Positions 62,688 to 64,000 of a DNA stretch of 64,000 bases are shown one piece after another. The DNA is from HGM04593 sp045631905 (GTDB lineage: Bacteria > Bacteroidota > Bacteroidia > Bacteroidales > Bacteroidaceae). Under the pieces are notes generated by a model. The model was given only the letters and a program-made list of their open reading frames with translations. It was not told where the DNA came from and searched no databases. Position numbers and translations under genes: made by a program. Within the stretch, counting starts at the first letter, position 1, and each line of letters opens with the position of its first letter. The DNA lies in the NCBI GenBank assembly GCA_045631905.1, contig JAZQVO010000015.1, positions 24,473-88,472 of the forward strand. The letters are read 5' to 3'.

Positions 62688-63365
62688 CTATTTGTGATAT
62701 TTTCTTTTAAGCATCTTCTCTTTCCACTCAACCTTGCCGGCATGCAGGGCAAAGAGTACATACATATATACTATTGCCGAAAGAACACCGGTTACAGCAC
62801 CCACATTTATGCATATTGCAAGGTAGATTATGTCGGCGAGGAAAAATATTGCAAAAATTGCACGCCATGCGTTAAGCTCCTTCGAAGAGCCCGAGTAGCG
62901 CACCCTCATGGGGGCGGGTAATGTAGTGTGGGGCAGGGCACATACAAAGAGAACATTTGTTACAATAAGGTTTATAGTGTTGAGGCTCCAGGCACCCACT
63001 ATTGCATAATCGTGAATAACCTCCTGCATCTGCAAAGCAGGGTATATGTGGCTCAATATATGAAAATAGAGAATGTAAGCGGGGTACAAGGCTATTGTGG
63101 CAATGTTCATTAAGGCAAAAAGCCACCATTCGCCCACGGCTCTCACCCGTGCAAAATGCTCCCACCTCCAAATTCTGAATATCAGCAAGAATGTTATCAG
63201 AACCGCACCCAAGGCAAAAACACCTATACCTAACTGTAAAAGTTCCTTGCTGTTCATAACACCAATATCACTGTTGCCCATGCCTATGGCAGTGGGGATA
63301 GCTGTGGCCCCGGTAAGCATCAAAAGAGCCATAATTGCCCGGGGCGATGTCATCTTCTTTATCAT
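62688..63365 (-). CDS. Membrane protein of unknown function
   Basis: A 225-residue protein with about five or six predicted membrane segments (roughly 11-29, 44-63, 80-103, 124-147, 166-186 and 190-206) and a basic C-terminus (EWKEKMLKRKYHK). I do not recognise the family. It starts an operon with the exported two-domain protein, whose ATG follows its TAG stop by one base. The pair may act together at the envelope. Confidence 0.7.
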   Translation of the reverse strand: MIKKMTSPRAIMALLMLTGATAIPTAIGMGNSDIGVMNSKELLQLGIGVFALGAVLITFLLIFRIWRWEHFARVRAVGEWWLFALMNIATIALYPAYILYFHILSHIYPALQMQEVIHDYAIVGAWSLNTINLIVTNVLFVCALPHTTLPAPMRVRYSGSSKELNAWRAIFAIFFLADIIYLAICINVGAVTGVLSAIVYMYVLFALHAGKVEWKEKMLKRKYHK

Positions 63366-63393
63366 AATATTATGAATTTAAAGCCTTGTTCTG

Positions 63394-63425
63394 CGAAGAT
63401 AAAACATCGGGTGCGCAAATGCAAA
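63394..63425 (-). promoter_or_regulatory. Promoter of the membrane-protein operon
   Basis: On the minus strand TTTG (63425-63422), a 20-base spacer and TATCTTCG (63401-63394) fit the Bacteroidota promoter, 28 bases before the start codon. Confidence 0.7.
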
Positions 63426-63531
63426 TTTTATGTAGTGTTTGTGAAAGGCACAAAATAAGAATATCTAAACAGGAGAAAGCACTCTGCTCGCGCTTTCTGT
63501 TGTTCCAAGCATAAACGAGTTGCGCAGTGCG

Positions 63532-63624
63532 TTAATCTATTAAAGTGTACGTTTCGTCGTAAATGTCTTGCAATTTTCTACCTTCAAAAGTCTCTTCAAC
63601 TGCAACTATACATTTGTTATACAT
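63532..63624 (-). CDS. Possible small protein (30 residues), unproven
   Basis: The frame starts ATG 63624 and ends TAA at 63532. It encodes MYNKCIVAVEETFEGRKLQD plus ten more residues, with a charged, plausible composition. No Shine-Dalgarno or promoter is clear, and a hairpin (63637-63674) sits just upstream. It may be a small gene, a remnant or chance. Confidence 0.25.
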   Translation of the reverse strand: MYNKCIVAVEETFEGRKLQDIYDETYTLID

Positions 63625-63777
63625 AAAGAGAAAAAGAAAACGCTAACAATTTGTTTTTAAGTCATTAGCGTTTTGCAAGGTGGTGCCACCAGAATCCTTG
63701 AACCATAGCTTTAATGCACAATGCTTCAATCACTTATGATTTGGCAACTGCTCAAAAAAGGCCATTTTCATAATTGT

Positions 63778-63841
63778 ATCACTCGATTTTTCACAATTTT
63801 GCATCGAAATCGAGGGGTGATTTTGGGGTGGTTTTTAGGGG
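63778..63841. repeat. Bulged palindrome and G-run repeats
   Basis: ATCAC-TCGATTT (63778-63789) pairs with AAATCGA-GGG-GTGAT (63807-63821), leaving a 3-base bulge. Runs of four G occur at 63814-63817, 63825-63828 and 63838-63841 within repeats of GGGGTG. Confidence 0.55.
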
Positions 63842-63847
63842 TGATTT

Positions 63848-63874
63848 CAGTTGGTTAGCGCGACTAACCAACTG
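63848..63874. repeat. Palindrome 1 of a set of three
   Basis: CAGTTGGTTAG (63848-63858) and CTAACCAACTG (63864-63874) are exact reverse complements around five bases. Confidence 0.85.
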
Positions 63875-63902
63875 CTTTATTTCCTACCCGATAAGACACA
63901 TC

Positions 63903-63927
63903 AACTGGTTAGTATCACTAACCACTT
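63903..63927. repeat. Palindrome 2 of a set of three
   Basis: TGGTTAGT (63906-63913) and ACTAACCA (63917-63924) pair around ATC. Two more outer pairs (63903-63904 with 63926-63927) follow across one mismatch. It aligns base by base with palindrome 3. Confidence 0.8.
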
Positions 63928-63937
63928 CAAAGAAAAA

Positions 63938-63964
63938 CAACTCGTGAGTATCGCTCACGAGTTG
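63938..63964. repeat. Palindrome 3 of a set of three
   Basis: CAACTCGTGAG (63938-63948) and CTCACGAGTTG (63954-63964) are exact reverse complements around five bases. Where it differs from palindrome 2 in the stem, both strands change together. Confidence 0.85.
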
Positions 63965-64000
63965 CTTAGTTTAATCCTCTCGGTCATTATAAAATCGAAT

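Larger units (their letters stand above)
63366..64000. other. Gene-poor, repeat-rich right end
   Basis: No convincing gene in 635 bases. From left to right it holds the promoter of the membrane-protein gene, a 31-codon minus-strand reading frame (63532-63624), a hairpin (AAAACGCTA 63637-63645 with TAGCGTTTT 63666-63674), a G-run repeat (63814-63841) and three related palindromes (63848-63964). It may be the edge of a mobile element or a regulatory region for a gene beyond the window. Confidence 0.55.

Noticed and set aside
63680..63710. A tRNA-like stretch (GGTTCAAGGATT and GGTGGCACCACC on the minus strand)
   Set aside because: No acceptor, D-arm or anticodon arm can be built around it. The GC-rich part is only a 5-bp palindrome.
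63848..63964. A CRISPR-like array
   Set aside because: Three copies only, with unequal spacing, palindromic and diverged units, and no cas genes nearby.
63849..63972. A coding frame with a repeated QLVS peptide on the plus strand
   Set aside because: The repeats come from the palindromes. The frame has a stop codon just upstream and no start codon.

Overview
The window is chromosomal DNA from a member of the Bacteroidota, most likely order Bacteroidales. Three things support this. First, most promoters I can find have the Bacteroidota layout (TTTG, 18-20 bases, TAnnTTTG or TATCTTCG), and Shine-Dalgarno sites are mostly weak. Second, several families are typical of the phylum: DUF2851, DUF4292, fused SecDF, a PgpH-type HD membrane protein, viroplasmin-type RNase H and the glycine-lipid pair GlsA/GlsB. 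Third, the order rpsU-xer-hpf-tRNA cluster-tuf-tRNA-Trp-secE-nusG-rplKAJL-rpoBC is characteristic. Coding density is high and I see no intact insertion sequence, prophage or CRISPR array.

Layout. 1-5.7 kb: a tandem pair of tRNA-Val genes, then purB, rluB, asnS and a GDP-mannose pyrophosphorylase. 5.7-12 kb: a lytic transglycosylase (minus), a THUMP-type rRNA methyltransferase, purD and two overlapping membrane-protein genes, then a COG0731-type radical SAM gene (minus). 12-18 kb: an envelope-glycan block of two GT4 glycosyltransferases, an LPS-kinase-like protein and a GT2 glycosyltransferase, convergent with a phosphoethanolamine transferase that lies in an argS-rnhA operon. 20.6-32.9 kb: two overlapping rhomboid genes, secDF, a DUF2851 gene and the HD-domain protein (both minus), then gltX, waaA (Kdo transferase) and mdh. 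33-47.8 kb: the translation/transcription superoperon region, with four clustered tRNAs plus tRNA-Trp, EF-Tu, SecE, NusG, four ribosomal proteins and RpoB/RpoC. 48-54.2 kb: glycine-lipid synthesis (glsA, glsB), then dut, a TPR protein, a DUF4292 lipoprotein and an EnvC-like coiled-coil protein. 54.3-58.7 kb: an arginine operon read leftward (argR, an ArgA-like GNAT, argG, argC, argD). 58.8-63.4 kb: myo-inositol-phosphate synthase, lpdA and two uncharacterised envelope proteins, all minus. 63.4-64 kb: a gene-poor tail rich in inverted repeats.

How the genes fit together. Much of the accessory content concerns the envelope: LPS core/O-glycan assembly (manC, glycosyltransferases, kinase, waaA, phosphoethanolamine transferase), unusual lipids (glycine lipids, and possibly inositol lipids), peptidoglycan turnover (lytic transglycosylase, EnvC-like protein) and membrane proteolysis/export (rhomboids, SecDF).

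The best leads for new biology are non-coding. A 41-bp promoter segment is nearly duplicated in front of the first GT4 gene and the LPS-kinase gene (36/41 identical). Three related hairpins with compensatory changes sit at the right end. A dense set of palindromes lies in front of argR. A hairpin covers the start codon of the xer gene. Four of five convergent gene pairs share perfect 18-23-bp symmetric terminators. I see no convincing wholly new multi-gene system. Assignments rest on reading motifs, context and protein sequence by eye; no database search was run.
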